From Deltaproteobacteria bacterium (GTDB taxonomy: Bacteria > Myxococcota_A > UBA9042 > DTJE01), in the NCBI GenBank assembly GCA_029547805.1, contig JAKPOP010000011.1:1-50847 (forward strand): a stretch of DNA of 50,847 bases. The letters run 5' to 3'. A program made the position numbers and the translations under genes. Below, piece by piece: positions 9,599 to 18,456 of the stretch. The notes under the pieces were generated by a model. The model was not told the DNA's origin, searched no databases, and saw nothing but the letters and a program-made list of their open reading frames with translations. Every line of letters begins with the position of its first letter. Position 1 is the stretch's first letter.

Positions 9599-11242
9599 AT
9601 GGCACATCCCCTGGCAGGACGACCGGCCCCGAGGGAGGCCTTGGTGGACATCGAGACCCTGGTGACGGCCTATCACCAGCGACGACCGGACCTGTCGGAC
9701 CCCGCCCAGCGGGTCGCCTTCGGGACCTCGGGTCACCGGGGCAGTTCCCTCCGGGGGTCCTTCCAGGAGGACCACATCCTCGCCATTGCCCAGGCCCTGG
9801 TGGAGTATCGACGGGAACACGGGATCACCGGTCCCCTCTACCTGGCCCCCGACACCCATGCGCTCTCCCGTCCGGCCCTGGAGACGGCCCTCCAGGTCCT
9901 GGCTGCGAACGGCGTCCGGGTGGTGCTGCCCCCGGACCTCGCCCCGATGCCGACCCCCGTGGTCTCCCGGGCGATCGTGGTCCACAACCGGCCGCCTCGG
10001 CCCGACCTGGCCGACGGGGTGGTGGTCACGCCGTCCCACAACCCCCCGGAGGACGGCGGATTCAAGTACAACCCTCCCCACGGGGGGCCCGCCGAGTCGG
10101 CCATCACCGACGCGATCCAGAAGCGGGCCAACCAGATCCTCGAAGGCGGGCTTCGAGAGGTCCGGACGGTCCCCCTGGCCCAGGCCCTCTCGGCGGACAC
10201 GACGGCCTTTCAGGACCTGGCCGCGCCGTATGTCCGGGACCTTCCCGAGATCCTGCGGCTGGAGGCCATCCGGGAGGCTGGGGTGCGGATCGGCGTGGAC
10301 CCCCTCGGGGGCACTTCCCTCTCCCTCTGGGACCGGATTGCCGACCAGCATGGCCTTTCCCTGGAGGTGGTGCAGCGGACCCTGGACCCCTCCTTCGGAT
10401 TCATGCCCCTGGATCATGACGGCCGCATTCGCATGGACTGCTCGTCCCCCTGGGCGATGGCGGGCCTGATCGCCTGGAAGGACCGCTTCGACGTCGCCTT
10501 CGGTTGCGACCCCGATGCCGATCGCCACGGCATCGTCACGCCCCGGGGCGGCCTCATGAACCCCAACGCCTTTCTGGCCGTCGCGGTGGACCACCTGCTG
10601 CAACACCGGCCCCGGTGGTCCCAGGCAATCGGGATCGGCAAGACCGTGGTGACCTCCTCGATGCTGGACCGGGTCGCCCGGGGTCGAGGCCGGGAGGTGG
10701 TGGAGGTCCCGGTGGGGTTCAAGTGGTTCGTGCCGGGCCTCTCGGCCGGGACTCTGGGCTTCGCCGGGGAGGAGAGCGCCGGGGCGGTCTTCCTCTGTCA
10801 GGACGGTTCCCCCTGGACCACCGACAAGGACGGCCTGGTCATGGGACTGCTGGCCGCCGAGATCCGATCCCTGTCGGGACAGGACCCTGGGGCGCGCTAC
10901 GAGGACCTGGTGGCGGTCCATGGTCGCCCCTGGTATGCCCGGGTCGATGCCCAGGCCGATGCAGCGGAGCGGCAGCGCCTGGCCCGCCTGTCCCCATCGG
11001 ACCTGAAGGCCACGATGCTCGCCGGGGAGTCCATTCGGGAGACCCTGACCCGGGCTCCCGGCAACGGCGCGGCGATCGGGGGCCTCAAGGTGATCACCGA
11101 CAACGGATGGTTCGCGGCCCGGCCCTCGGGCACCGAGGACATCTACAAGATCTACGCCGAGTCCTTCCTGGGGCCCGATCACCTCTCCCGGCTCCTGGAG
11201 GAGGCCCGGGACCTCGTGACCAGCGTCCTCCAGGGCGGATAG
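9599..11242 (+). CDS. pgm: Phosphoglucomutase, alpha-D-glucose-specific
   Basis: This 547-aa protein matches the length and order of the bacterial Pgm family and interconverts glucose-1-phosphate and glucose-6-phosphate in the cytoplasm. Visible motifs are FGTSGHRG near residue 42, the phosphoserine loop [15 protein letters not shown] near 145-160, the Mg-binding loop DPDADRHG near 304, GEESAGA in the sugar-binding loop, and the phosphate-binding [15 protein letters not shown] near the C-terminus. ATG 9599 has GAGGAGGCG 4 nt upstream. It is the last gene of the porin operon, 20 bp after the SGNH-like gene. It converges on the tetR gene with only 21 bp between stops and no recognisable hairpin terminator. 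Confidence 0.93.
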   Translation: MAHPLAGRPAPREALVDIETLVTAYHQRRPDLSDPAQRVAFGTSGHRGSSLRGSFQEDHILAIAQALVEYRREHGITGPLYLAPDTHALSRPALETALQVLAANGVRVVLPPDLAPMPTPVVSRAIVVHNRPPRPDLADGVVVTPSHNPPEDGGFKYNPPHGGPAESAITDAIQKRANQILEGGLREVRTVPLAQALSADTTAFQDLAAPYVRDLPEILRLEAIREAGVRIGVDPLGGTSLSLWDRIADQHGLSLEVVQRTLDPSFGFMPLDHDGRIRMDCSSPWAMAGLIAWKDRFDVAFGCDPDADRHGIVTPRGGLMNPNAFLAVAVDHLLQHRPRWSQAIGIGKTVVTSSMLDRVARGRGREVVEVPVGFKWFVPGLSAGTLGFAGEESAGAVFLCQDGSPWTTDKDGLVMGLLAAEIRSLSGQDPGARYEDLVAVHGRPWYARVDAQADAAERQRLARLSPSDLKATMLAGESIRETLTRAPGNGAAIGGLKVITDNGWFAARPSGTEDIYKIYAESFLGPDHLSRLLEEARDLVTSVLQGG

Positions 11243-11263
11243 GGAGGCGAGGGGGGAGCGGTC

Positions 11264-11863
11264 TCAAGCCTGCAGGGACAGGAATCCCCGGCGCAACAGC
11301 GCCAGCAGCTCCTCGACAGCCGTGTCCAGGTCCAGTTCCAGGTCCTCGTCGGCCCAGGCCCGGAAGGTCCCTTCGACCATGCCGACCAGGGCCCGGGCCA
11401 TCAGCGCCGCGTTTCCCCGGTGGACGATTCCGGCGGCCATGCCGTCCTCCAGGGACTCGGCCACCCATGCCCCCAGGAGCCGGTGGAAGGTCGCCACCCG
11501 TTCCCGGGCCGGCGAGTCGAGGCCTCCGGCCTCCCGGAGCAGCAGGCGGACCAGGTCCCGCTCCTCCAGCAGCAACGACACCAGTTGCCGGGCGTTCCGG
11601 CGGATCTGGTCCATCACCGCCGGGTCGTCCCGACCCTGTTCCGGGAGTCGGACCGGGGCCAGGCGATCCCGCAACCGCTCCAGGAACTCGTCCAGGAGTG
11701 CCTCGAAGATCTCCCGCTTGCCCGGGAAATAGAGATAGAAGGTCCCCCGGGCGACGCCCGTCGCCTCGATGATGTCGGTGACCGAGGCCTCGTGAAACCC
11801 CTTCGTGGCGAAGACCCTCATCGCGGCTTGGAGGAACTGGCGGCGGCGGCTCTCCGATCCCAT
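11264..11863 (-). CDS. TetR-family transcriptional regulator
   Basis: This is a 199-aa one-component repressor-type protein. The N-terminal helix-turn-helix is classical: ATKGFHEASVTDIIEATG followed by VARGTFYLYFPGKREIFEAL (residues about 18-55). The C-terminal two thirds is all-helical, as expected for the ligand-binding and dimerisation domain. ATG 11863 lies inside the end of the upstream activase gene (46-nt overlap), so the two are translated from one message and translation is probably coupled. A perfect palindrome in the activase promoter at 16436-16449 is the obvious candidate operator, giving autoregulation of the pair. The ligand is unknown; an acyl-CoA or acyl acid would fit the partner gene. 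Confidence 0.9.
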   Translation of the reverse strand: MGSESRRRQFLQAAMRVFATKGFHEASVTDIIEATGVARGTFYLYFPGKREIFEALLDEFLERLRDRLAPVRLPEQGRDDPAVMDQIRRNARQLVSLLLEERDLVRLLLREAGGLDSPARERVATFHRLLGAWVAESLEDGMAAGIVHRGNAALMARALVGMVEGTFRAWADEDLELDLDTAVEELLALLRRGFLSLQA

Positions 11864-14800
11864 GGCGTCCCCTGTTCCAGGTCCGGATCCCCGAGTTCGG
11901 GGGCAGTCTCCCGCCGGAATGGGGATGCCGTCAACGGGGCCGTGGTCGTCCGACCCGGCAGATCCCCTGCGGACGGCGGGTGCAGATCCGAGGGGGATCC
12001 GGAGGTTGGCACCCGGCGGGCCACCTCCCGGAGCCCCCGGGCCAGCACCCGCTGGCCCAGGTCCCGAACCACCTCTCCCAGTGTCGGGGCCGGGGCCCGG
12101 AGGGCCTTGCGTCTGCCCCGGGCCTCCCGGACCTGGAACACGAAGTCCTCCAGCACTCGGGGGTCGATGGGGTCGCCATGGACTGCAAGGGCCAGGGAGG
12201 GCATTCCCACCTCCCGCTCGATCCGGATCAGGTGGGACTCGGCGATCTTGTTGGGCATGCACTCGAGGGGGCCCACGGCGATGGCCCCATCCACCTCTCC
12301 CGACAGGTATTCGTGCAGCGGGGTGCCCACCGTCAGGATCGCCTCGCCCAGGAGGTCCTGCGTCACGGCACGCCCCCCGGTGCGGACCACCGCCGAGATC
12401 GGCGGCCGGGGATGCCAGTCCAGGGCCGCCGCCATCTCTCCCCAGAGGGCCCTGGAGATGGCGTCCTGGATCAGCGTCGAGACCCGGGTGGTCACCGGGT
12501 GGTCCCCCGGTGCGGGTCGCCCCTCGGCCAGGCGCTTCCAGGCCGTCCAGTCGGTGTAGTCGATCCACTCCCCGAAGGGCGCCAGTCGGGCCCTGGCCCC
12601 GGCCGCCTCGAGGCGTTCCACGAGCCAGTCATTGGCGAAGGGATCCAGCCGAACGTAGATCTCTCCCACCACCGCGATCACCGGTCGGTCGGTCGGTGTG
12701 CCCCGGGCCTCCCGGAAGCGTCGGGCCGCCTCCCGGATCACGGGTCGGATCCCGAAGAGGTCGCCGCCGACCTCCACCACGGCCCGGGCCAGGGAGAGGC
12801 GTCCCGGGCGTTCCAGGACCCGGTGCAGCGCCTCCGTGGCCTCCTTCCAGATCGCCCGGGCCTGGCCCGGGACCGCCTCGTCGGGCCGGACGTCGTGCAG
12901 GGCGGCGAGGAGGACGTCGGTGGCCACCATGCCGGCCCAGACCCGAAGCCGAAAGTCCGGTGAGAGCCCCGCGAAGTAGTCCTCGTCCGAGGGGGAGACC
13001 GTCCGGATCCGTTCCCGGTGACCGGCCCGTTCGTAGACGATCCGGTGCAGGATGTGGTAGGCCCCGAACCGACAGGGGCCATTGGCGGTGGGCATCAACA
13101 GCGCGAAGGTCTGTTCTGGGTCGGTCTCCTGGTCCAGGCGCTTCAGCACGCTGCCCAGCGTGATCGTCATGGGCACGCACTCCTTGCCGCTGGTCCACCG
13201 CCGGCCCCGATCAAGGGCGTCCCGGTCTGGGGTGGGCAGCACCTCGGCCCGGAAGCCCTCCGATCGGAGCGCTGCCGCGGTGGCCGCCGCCGCCGGTCCC
13301 ATGGGGTTGATCAGGAGGATGTCCCCCCGTCGTCGAACGTCCTCGAGTCCATGGCGATCCCGCAGGATGTGCAGCAACTGCTGCCTCGGGCGGCCCTCCC
13401 GATCCCGAGGAGTCCGCCGCTGGTCCGCCTCCACGCAGTGCAGGAAGGCCTCGATGCGCGTCCGGGTCCCAGCGTCCCCCGCATGCCCGTCCGTCTCGAT
13501 CACCGCGTAGGGCTTGTGCTCCATCTCGTACTGGAAGAAGTCCAGCGTGAAACTGTCGGGGCCACAGGAGTAGTTCGAGCAGAAGACGGCATGGAGGTCG
13601 TCCCGGTCCCGGACCCGGTCGGCAGCCCGGAGATTCCGCTGGCTGTGGGCCCAGTAGATGTCCGGAAGGACCGGCGTCTCCTCCCCGAGGGGCAGGCAGT
13701 CCACCGGAAGGGCCATCGCCCCCTGGGCCCGCAGCAGGTTCGGAACGTTCGAGTTCAGGACGTCGTTGTAGATCGTGTAGGTCCGTCCCAGGACCACCAC
13801 CGCCGGCACCGCCGCTTCCCGGGCCGCCTGCAGGGCTCGCTCTCCGATGCGGAGACACTCCCGCTGGAAGGCCTCCTGGGCCGCCAGGGCCGCCTCGAGG
13901 GCCGGTCCGACCCGACGATCGGGGATGTCCAGGCGCCGGGCCAGTTCCCGGGCGGACTGCCGGAGCGACGGGTCGTCGGCCATCCCGCGGCCGAAGTCCC
14001 AGGTCGGGTCAACCAGTCGGGGGGTCTCGGCGCCTCGAAAGAAGAGGTCCCGGAGGATCCCGGAGGCCCCCTGGACCATCGGGCAGGTCACCGAGTGGGA
14101 CTCCCCGGAGTGCCTGGGGAATTCCCGGAGGATCGGGACCAGCACGAAGTCCGGGCGGTCCCTGACCATCCGGGCGACCATGCCGTGGAACATCTGCAAG
14201 GGCGCACAGAAGGGCACGCTGGCCCGGGCAATCCCCTCCCGGAGGGTCTCGGCATTGCCCCGGCGGGCCACCCGCACCTGGAGGCCCAGGTTCGCCAGGA
14301 AGGTGGCGAAGAAGGGGGCGTGATCCTTGAGCAGGAACTCGTCGGCCATCGCCACGACGGGCGCTCCGGCCGGCGCCGGGAGGTGAGTCAGCAGGCGGTC
14401 CAGCAGGGCCTCCCGTTCCCGGAAGGGGTCCGGCAGCCCGTCCGGGAGCCGTCGCGTCCCCACGCCGCCGTCGTAGAGGGAACAGCCGCCACCCCAGGTG
14501 AAGCGCCGGTGCTTCCCGGCCACGGTGACCTCCAGGCGATCGACGCGGCAGAGGTTCCCTGGCTCTCCGCAGCCCTTCGTGGACCGGCACCGGAAGGAGG
14601 TCCGGGAGGTCACCTGGGCCTCCAGCAGCGCCGGGAGGTCCAACCCGGCCCCCTCCTGGCCCAGGCCCCCGGCCCGGGCCAGCAAGGCGATGCCGATGGC
14701 CCCCATCAGCCCGGGCCTCGGTGGTACCACCACCTCCGACCCGGTCCGGGAGGCCACCGCCGCTGCCAGGGCCGGTGACGCGAAGGGCATCCCCTGGCAG

Positions 14801-16395
14801 AAGACCCGGCGACCCACGCTCCGGGGGCCCTTCACCCGGTTCAGGTAGTTCTGGATCACCGAGTCATGGAGGCCCGCCACCACGGTCTCCAGTGGCTCTC
14901 CGGCCCCCAGGGCACGCTCGATCACCTCCGCCATGAAGACGCTGCAGTGCTGTCCCAGGTCCAGGGCCGCATCGGCCGCCAGGGCCTTCCGCGACAGGTC
15001 CTGGACCCCCGGACACCCCGGGAGGGCCTTTCCCTGCTCCTCGATGAAGGACCCTGTCCCGGCGCTGCATGCCTCGTTCATCGCCGCGTCCACCACCTGT
15101 CCGTCCTCCAGGCGGATGTACTTGGCGTCCTGGCCGCCGATCTCGAAGATCGTGTCCACCTCCGGGTCCAGGAAGGAGGCCGCCGCAGCATGGGCCGCGA
15201 TCTCGTTCTTCACGAAGACCCGATCGGGCCCGTAGCACACCGTGGCCAGGGACCCGGCGATCTCCCGTCCCGACCCCGTCACCGCCAGGCCCAGGACCCG
15301 GATGGAGGCCCCCTTCTCCCGCCAGAGGGCCTCCACGAGGGCCTTTGCCGCCCCGACGGGGTCCCCCAGGGTCTGCCGGTAGTGGGTCCACAGCACCTCG
15401 CCGTTCTCCGGGTCCACCGCGGCGGCCTTGGATCCGGTGCTGCCGATGTCCAGGCCCAGCAGGGCGTCCCGGGTGCCGTCCCAGGTGGGCAACGGCGTCT
15501 CCGGGATCCGGCGCACCTGGGCCAGGGCCAGTCGAGGAGCCGCACGGCGTGGGAACGACTCCGGCGGTTCCTCCAGGAACAGCGTCTCCAGGTCCAGGGG
15601 CGCCGCGCCCATGCGCCAGGCATGGAATGCCGCCCCGAAGGCCTCCAGGCAGGGGTCCCGCTCCTCGTCCGGTGGGACCACCTGGATGCCCAGGTCTGTT
15701 GCCAGCCGGGCGAAGTACCTCCGGATGCGGGGGCTTCGGGACACGCCCCCGACCAGCAGCAGGGCCCCGGGGGGATCGGCCCGTGGAAACAGGGACGCGA
15801 CGTTTTCGCAGACCGCATCCTCGAGCCCCGCCAGGATTCGGGCTCGATCCTCCCCCCGATTGGCCAGGTGGGTCATGTCCGTCTTCAGGATCACCGGGCA
15901 GCGACCCGAGAGGGGCGCCGGGTCCATGACGGGGTCTGCCAGGAGGTCCGCCTCGGCGGGGGTGAGGCCGAAGCGTCCCACCAGTTGCCGCAGGAAGTTG
16001 CCGGTCCCCTGGCTGCAGCGGGAGTTCTCCCGGATGCGACACCGGTCCTCGCCTCGCCAGTCGATCACGGCGAAGCCATGGGCCCCGATGGAGACCACCC
16101 CCACCGACTCCAGGCCCGGGTGGAGGACCTGCAGTCCCGCCGTCACCGCGGCCTTCTGGGGAATCCGCGACAGGGCCAGGCCCGTGGCCAGCCGCCCCGT
16201 TGCCGCCGCGCCCGTGTGGCCCTGGGCCACCCATGGCTCGAGGACCTCGCGCAATACCGGTTCCGGTCGGCCGCCATGCTCCCGGACCACGCCGGCACCG
16301 GGCCGTGCCCGGCCGTCGGCGTCCACCTCCAGCCGGGCCACCTTGAGGCGCTCGGCCCCGACATCGATTCCCAGGAAGACCAGACTCGACCCCAT
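11818..16395 (-). CDS. Tandem CoA-dehydratase activase (BcrAD/BadFG plus DUF2229-type) protein
   Basis: This 1525-aa protein combines two ASKHA-fold activase domains with a large DUF2229 / HgdD-like C-terminal part, the architecture annotated as acyl-CoA dehydratase activase-related protein. Related activases use ATP and a bridging [4Fe-4S] cluster to inject low-potential electrons into 2-hydroxyacyl-CoA dehydratases or benzoyl-CoA reductases. Domain 1 starts with LGIDVGAERLKVARLEVD and domain 2 (~315 on) with LLGLDIGSTGSKAAAVD. Both carry the two cluster cysteines: CSQGTGNF and GRCPVIL in domain 1, EACSAGTGSFIEEQ and GQHCSVFMAEVIERA in domain 2. The rest has several conserved Cys (CGEPGNLC, GGGCSLYDG, CSNYSCGPDSF). 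I chose ATG 16395 (GGGAG upstream) over 16443, because 16443 lies inside the promoter palindrome. Substrate unknown. Confidence 0.85.
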   Translation of the reverse strand: MGSSLVFLGIDVGAERLKVARLEVDADGRARPGAGVVREHGGRPEPVLREVLEPWVAQGHTGAAATGRLATGLALSRIPQKAAVTAGLQVLHPGLESVGVVSIGAHGFAVIDWRGEDRCRIRENSRCSQGTGNFLRQLVGRFGLTPAEADLLADPVMDPAPLSGRCPVILKTDMTHLANRGEDRARILAGLEDAVCENVASLFPRADPPGALLLVGGVSRSPRIRRYFARLATDLGIQVVPPDEERDPCLEAFGAAFHAWRMGAAPLDLETLFLEEPPESFPRRAAPRLALAQVRRIPETPLPTWDGTRDALLGLDIGSTGSKAAAVDPENGEVLWTHYRQTLGDPVGAAKALVEALWREKGASIRVLGLAVTGSGREIAGSLATVCYGPDRVFVKNEIAAHAAAASFLDPEVDTIFEIGGQDAKYIRLEDGQVVDAAMNEACSAGTGSFIEEQGKALPGCPGVQDLSRKALAADAALDLGQHCSVFMAEVIERALGAGEPLETVVAGLHDSVIQNYLNRVKGPRSVGRRVFCQGMPFASPALAAAVASRTGSEVVVPPRPGLMGAIGIALLARAGGLGQEGAGLDLPALLEAQVTSRTSFRCRSTKGCGEPGNLCRVDRLEVTVAGKHRRFTWGGGCSLYDGGVGTRRLPDGLPDPFREREALLDRLLTHLPAPAGAPVVAMADEFLLKDHAPFFATFLANLGLQVRVARRGNAETLREGIARASVPFCAPLQMFHGMVARMVRDRPDFVLVPILREFPRHSGESHSVTCPMVQGASGILRDLFFRGAETPRLVDPTWDFGRGMADDPSLRQSARELARRLDIPDRRVGPALEAALAAQEAFQRECLRIGERALQAAREAAVPAVVVLGRTYTIYNDVLNSNVPNLLRAQGAMALPVDCLPLGEETPVLPDIYWAHSQRNLRAADRVRDRDDLHAVFCSNYSCGPDSFTLDFFQYEMEHKPYAVIETDGHAGDAGTRTRIEAFLHCVEADQRRTPRDREGRPRQQLLHILRDRHGLEDVRRRGDILLINPMGPAAAATAAALRSEGFRAEVLPTPDRDALDRGRRWTSGKECVPMTITLGSVLKRLDQETDPEQTFALLMPTANGPCRFGAYHILHRIVYERAGHRERIRTVSPSDEDYFAGLSPDFRLRVWAGMVATDVLLAALHDVRPDEAVPGQARAIWKEATEALHRVLERPGRLSLARAVVEVGGDLFGIRPVIREAARRFREARGTPTDRPVIAVVGEIYVRLDPFANDWLVERLEAAGARARLAPFGEWIDYTDWTAWKRLAEGRPAPGDHPVTTRVSTLIQDAISRALWGEMAAALDWHPRPPISAVVRTGGRAVTQDLLGEAILTVGTPLHEYLSGEVDGAIAVGPLECMPNKIAESHLIRIEREVGMPSLALAVHGDPIDPRVLEDFVFQVREARGRRKALRAPAPTLGEVVRDLGQRVLARGLREVARRVPTSGSPSDLHPPSAGDLPGRTTTAPLTASPFRRETAPELGDPDLEQGTPWDRRAAAASSSKPR

Positions 16396-16423
16396 CGACG
16401 GGACTCCCTTCCAGGAGGCCGCG

Positions 16424-16452
16424 AGGATAGAGAAAACTGACATGTCAGTCTA
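16424..16452 (-). promoter_or_regulatory. Promoter of the activase-tetR operon
   Basis: On the minus strand, TAGACT (16452-16447), a 17-bp spacer and TATCCT (16429-16424) form a sigma-70-like promoter 29 bp upstream of the ATG at 16395. The whole palindrome at 16436-16449 overlaps the -35 box and spacer, the classical position for repression by a TetR dimer. Confidence 0.55.
16436..16449. promoter_or_regulatory. Candidate TetR operator, perfect 14-bp palindrome
   Basis: ACTGACATGTCAGT is identical to its reverse complement. It is centred in the -35/-10 spacer of the activase-tetR promoter. Its TGACA-TGTCA core resembles operators bound by several TetR regulators. Binding by the TetR encoded at 11264-11863 is inferred from position only. 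Confidence 0.6.
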
Positions 16453-16538
16453 GTTGCTGCCACGAAACTGAGGGAAGTGCCAAACGGTTCCACTGTGCGA
16501 TGGTGTGCTACGAGGCCCGGGGGGGCGGCCGAGGGATC

Positions 16539-17681
16539 CTAGCCCTGGCAGTCCTGGGCGCTGTCATCGAGGTTCTGCTGGTCTGGATAGAGGGAGTTGC
16601 AGGCCGCGGAGTCGCAGTAGCCGTCCCCGATCCAGCCGCAGGGGTCCGCCGCACCGCAGGTGCAGGGCGTGCGGACCCCCGCATCGCACTGGTTGGCCAC
16701 CTTGGCCGGGTCCTCGCAGGTCCAGTCCTGGCAGTTGCAGAAGGCCATGCCATAGAAGACCGTGCATCGCTCCTGCACGTTCGGGACCCCTGCCTGGTCA
16801 CTGCAATAGGCATCGCAGTTCAGCGTGACCTGGGTTCCCTCGGTGCCGCACTGGCAGGGGTTCCGGTCCAGGTCGCAGTATTCCGAGAACTGCTGCGGGT
16901 CGCAGGCGCCTCCGCAGGTGCAGTCCGCCGTATCCACGAGGTGATCATCGGGGAAGGTCACCGCGCAGTCCGCGTCGCAGAAGCCGTCCCCGATCCAGTT
17001 GCAGGGGTCCGCCGCACCGCAGGTGCAGGGCGTGTAGTAGAGTTGATCGCACTGGGTCGCCACCAGGTCCGACCGCGAGCAATCAAAGGTGCAGTCGCAG
17101 GTGGGGTCCCCGTTCTCGCCAAGGATGCAGGCCGTGCCCACCATGCCGTTGGCCGTGCAGACGTCGCCGCAACCGTAGGGCTCCCAGTTGCCGCTGTCGG
17201 GATTGCAGTAGCAGATCGTGAGGCCATCGGGCATGCACTGCGTCGTCTGGGTGGACGGGTCGCAGGTCCCGGTGCACTCGAAGGGAGGCACGTCGGCCGG
17301 CGGAAGGTCCGTTGGGGCCGGGACATCCTCGGGGCCCACGTCGGTCGTTCCCGTGTCCTGCGACCCGAGGTCAGCCGGTTCCGAGTCGGTCGCTCCCGGA
17401 TCCTGCGACCCGACATCGGTCGGTCCCACGTCAATGGTTCCAGTGTCCTGCGTTCCCGGGTCGGTGGTTCCCGGATCAACGATTCCCGGATCAGTGGTTC
17501 CCGGATCCGCGGGGGGCAGGTCCCGCGGGGGAGGGGTGTCCCGGGACACGTCGTCGGTAGAACCTGGATCGCTCGGCACGATCACATCCACCCTGGAAAG
17601 GGTGTCATCGCTGGAGTTGCCTCCCTCGCAGGCCGTGACGGCCAGCAACAGCACCGTGACCGCTCCTACAAAACGCTTCAT
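16539..17681 (-). CDS. Cys-rich lipoprotein with Asp/Pro-rich linker and Notch-repeat-like modules
   Basis: This is a predicted 380-aa lipoprotein (lipobox LLAVTAC, Cys 18). Residues about 25-135 are a low-complexity linker of DPG/TDxG units that probably holds the rest away from the membrane. The remainder has ~38 Cys and two closely similar modules, PCTCGAADPCNWIGDGFC and PCTCGAADPCGWIGDGYC, each followed by DxxC and a terminal DxxxDC. That spacing resembles LNR (Lin12/Notch) repeats, which bind calcium. The two modules come from a partial DNA duplication (16612-16680 versus about 16976-17040). ATG 17681 has GAGGAAA upstream and a perfect TATAAT 27 bp upstream. Likely surface-exposed; function unknown. 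Confidence 0.72.
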   Translation of the reverse strand: MKRFVGAVTVLLLAVTACEGGNSSDDTLSRVDVIVPSDPGSTDDVSRDTPPPRDLPPADPGTTDPGIVDPGTTDPGTQDTGTIDVGPTDVGSQDPGATDSEPADLGSQDTGTTDVGPEDVPAPTDLPPADVPPFECTGTCDPSTQTTQCMPDGLTICYCNPDSGNWEPYGCGDVCTANGMVGTACILGENGDPTCDCTFDCSRSDLVATQCDQLYYTPCTCGAADPCNWIGDGFCDADCAVTFPDDHLVDTADCTCGGACDPQQFSEYCDLDRNPCQCGTEGTQVTLNCDAYCSDQAGVPNVQERCTVFYGMAFCNCQDWTCEDPAKVANQCDAGVRTPCTCGAADPCGWIGDGYCDSAACNSLYPDQQNLDDSAQDCQG

Positions 17682-17707
17682 GTCATTTCCTCGATGACGG
17701 GCGAACC

Positions 17708-17713
17708 ATTATA
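17708..17713 (-). promoter_or_regulatory. -10 box upstream of the Cys-rich lipoprotein
   Basis: A perfect TATAAT reads on the minus strand at 17713-17708, 26 bp before the ATG. I cannot find a good -35 box at the usual spacing. Confidence 0.45.
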
Positions 17714-17855
17714 ACCGAATCCGGAGCGGACGCACGACGGGTTGCAAGAAGCTCCAATGTTCCCCTGCACTTGTCGGCACCCGGACCGTTCCCCGGGACG
17801 ACAGGAGGGACTCGGCCCCTGGTCTCGTCCAGCAAGCCTGGGTCTGGCTTCCGGC

Positions 17856-17883
17856 TGGACATGTCCCAGGAACATCGTATAGA
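17856..17883 (+). promoter_or_regulatory. Sigma-70-like promoter of the CNBD gene pair
   Basis: TGGACA (17856-17861), 16-bp spacer, TATAGA (17878-17883). It lies 27 bp upstream of the ATG at 17911. Confidence 0.55.
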
Positions 17884-17910
17884 ATGGTCGCGTTCACAGG
17901 AGATGACGGC

Positions 17911-18456
17911 ATGGCGACACAGGACGAGTGGAGTGCCCCTGTCTTCCGGGGGATGACCCCCGAGGACCTGGTACACCTGGGGCAGGTGGGCCGAACGTTG
18001 CCCTTCGTCGCAGGGGAGACCCTCTGCGCCGGCCGGGCCCGGACGGGCATCTTGTTCGTGCTGGCCCGGGGCAGCGCCTCGGTGATGCTCCCGGATCCCG
18101 AGACCGGGGAGGAGAAGCCCCTCGTCCTGCTCAAGGCGGGGGACTCCTTCGGGGAGACGTCGCTGCTGGACGGGCTGCCCCGGCAGGCCCGCATCGTCGC
18201 GAAGGGGTCGGGCACCTGCTGGACCCTGGACCGGGCAGGGCTGGACCGGCTCAAACGGGAGGCCCCCGGGACGGCCGCGGTGTTGCTGGCCAATCTGGCC
18301 GAGGCGATGGCCAACCGCCTCTGCCGCGCTGCGGACCAGATCACCCGGATTCAGGACCGGAAACGGGAGGTGTCGGAGGACCAGCAGCGGCGGGTCGGGG
18401 AACAGGTCACCCGATCCCTCTGGTCGCGCTGGTTTGGAGGGAAGCGCGATGCCTGA
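17911..18456 (+). CDS. Cyclic nucleotide-binding domain protein
   Basis: This is a 181-aa cytoplasmic protein consisting mainly of one CRP-type cNMP-binding domain. The beta-roll and phosphate-binding cassette are recognisable in LKAGDSFGETSLLDGLPRQA, with the conserved Glu and Arg that contact the cyclic nucleotide both present. There is no DNA-binding helix-turn-helix; a short basic, probably coiled tail (ITRIQDRKREVSEDQQRR) follows. It may act as a ligand-controlled partner for another protein. ATG 17911 has AGGAG 9 nt upstream; an ATG at 17884 is less likely because it overlaps the -10 box. Its end overlaps the next gene by 8 bp, so the two are coupled. Confidence 0.78.
   Translation: MATQDEWSAPVFRGMTPEDLVHLGQVGRTLPFVAGETLCAGRARTGILFVLARGSASVMLPDPETGEEKPLVLLKAGDSFGETSLLDGLPRQARIVAKGSGTCWTLDRAGLDRLKREAPGTAAVLLANLAEAMANRLCRAADQITRIQDRKREVSEDQQRRVGEQVTRSLWSRWFGGKRDA

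Noticed and set aside
16443-16443. ATG at 16443 as start of the activase gene
   Set aside because: It lies inside the palindrome and promoter; ATG 16395 follows the promoter at a normal distance and gives the canonical N-terminus.
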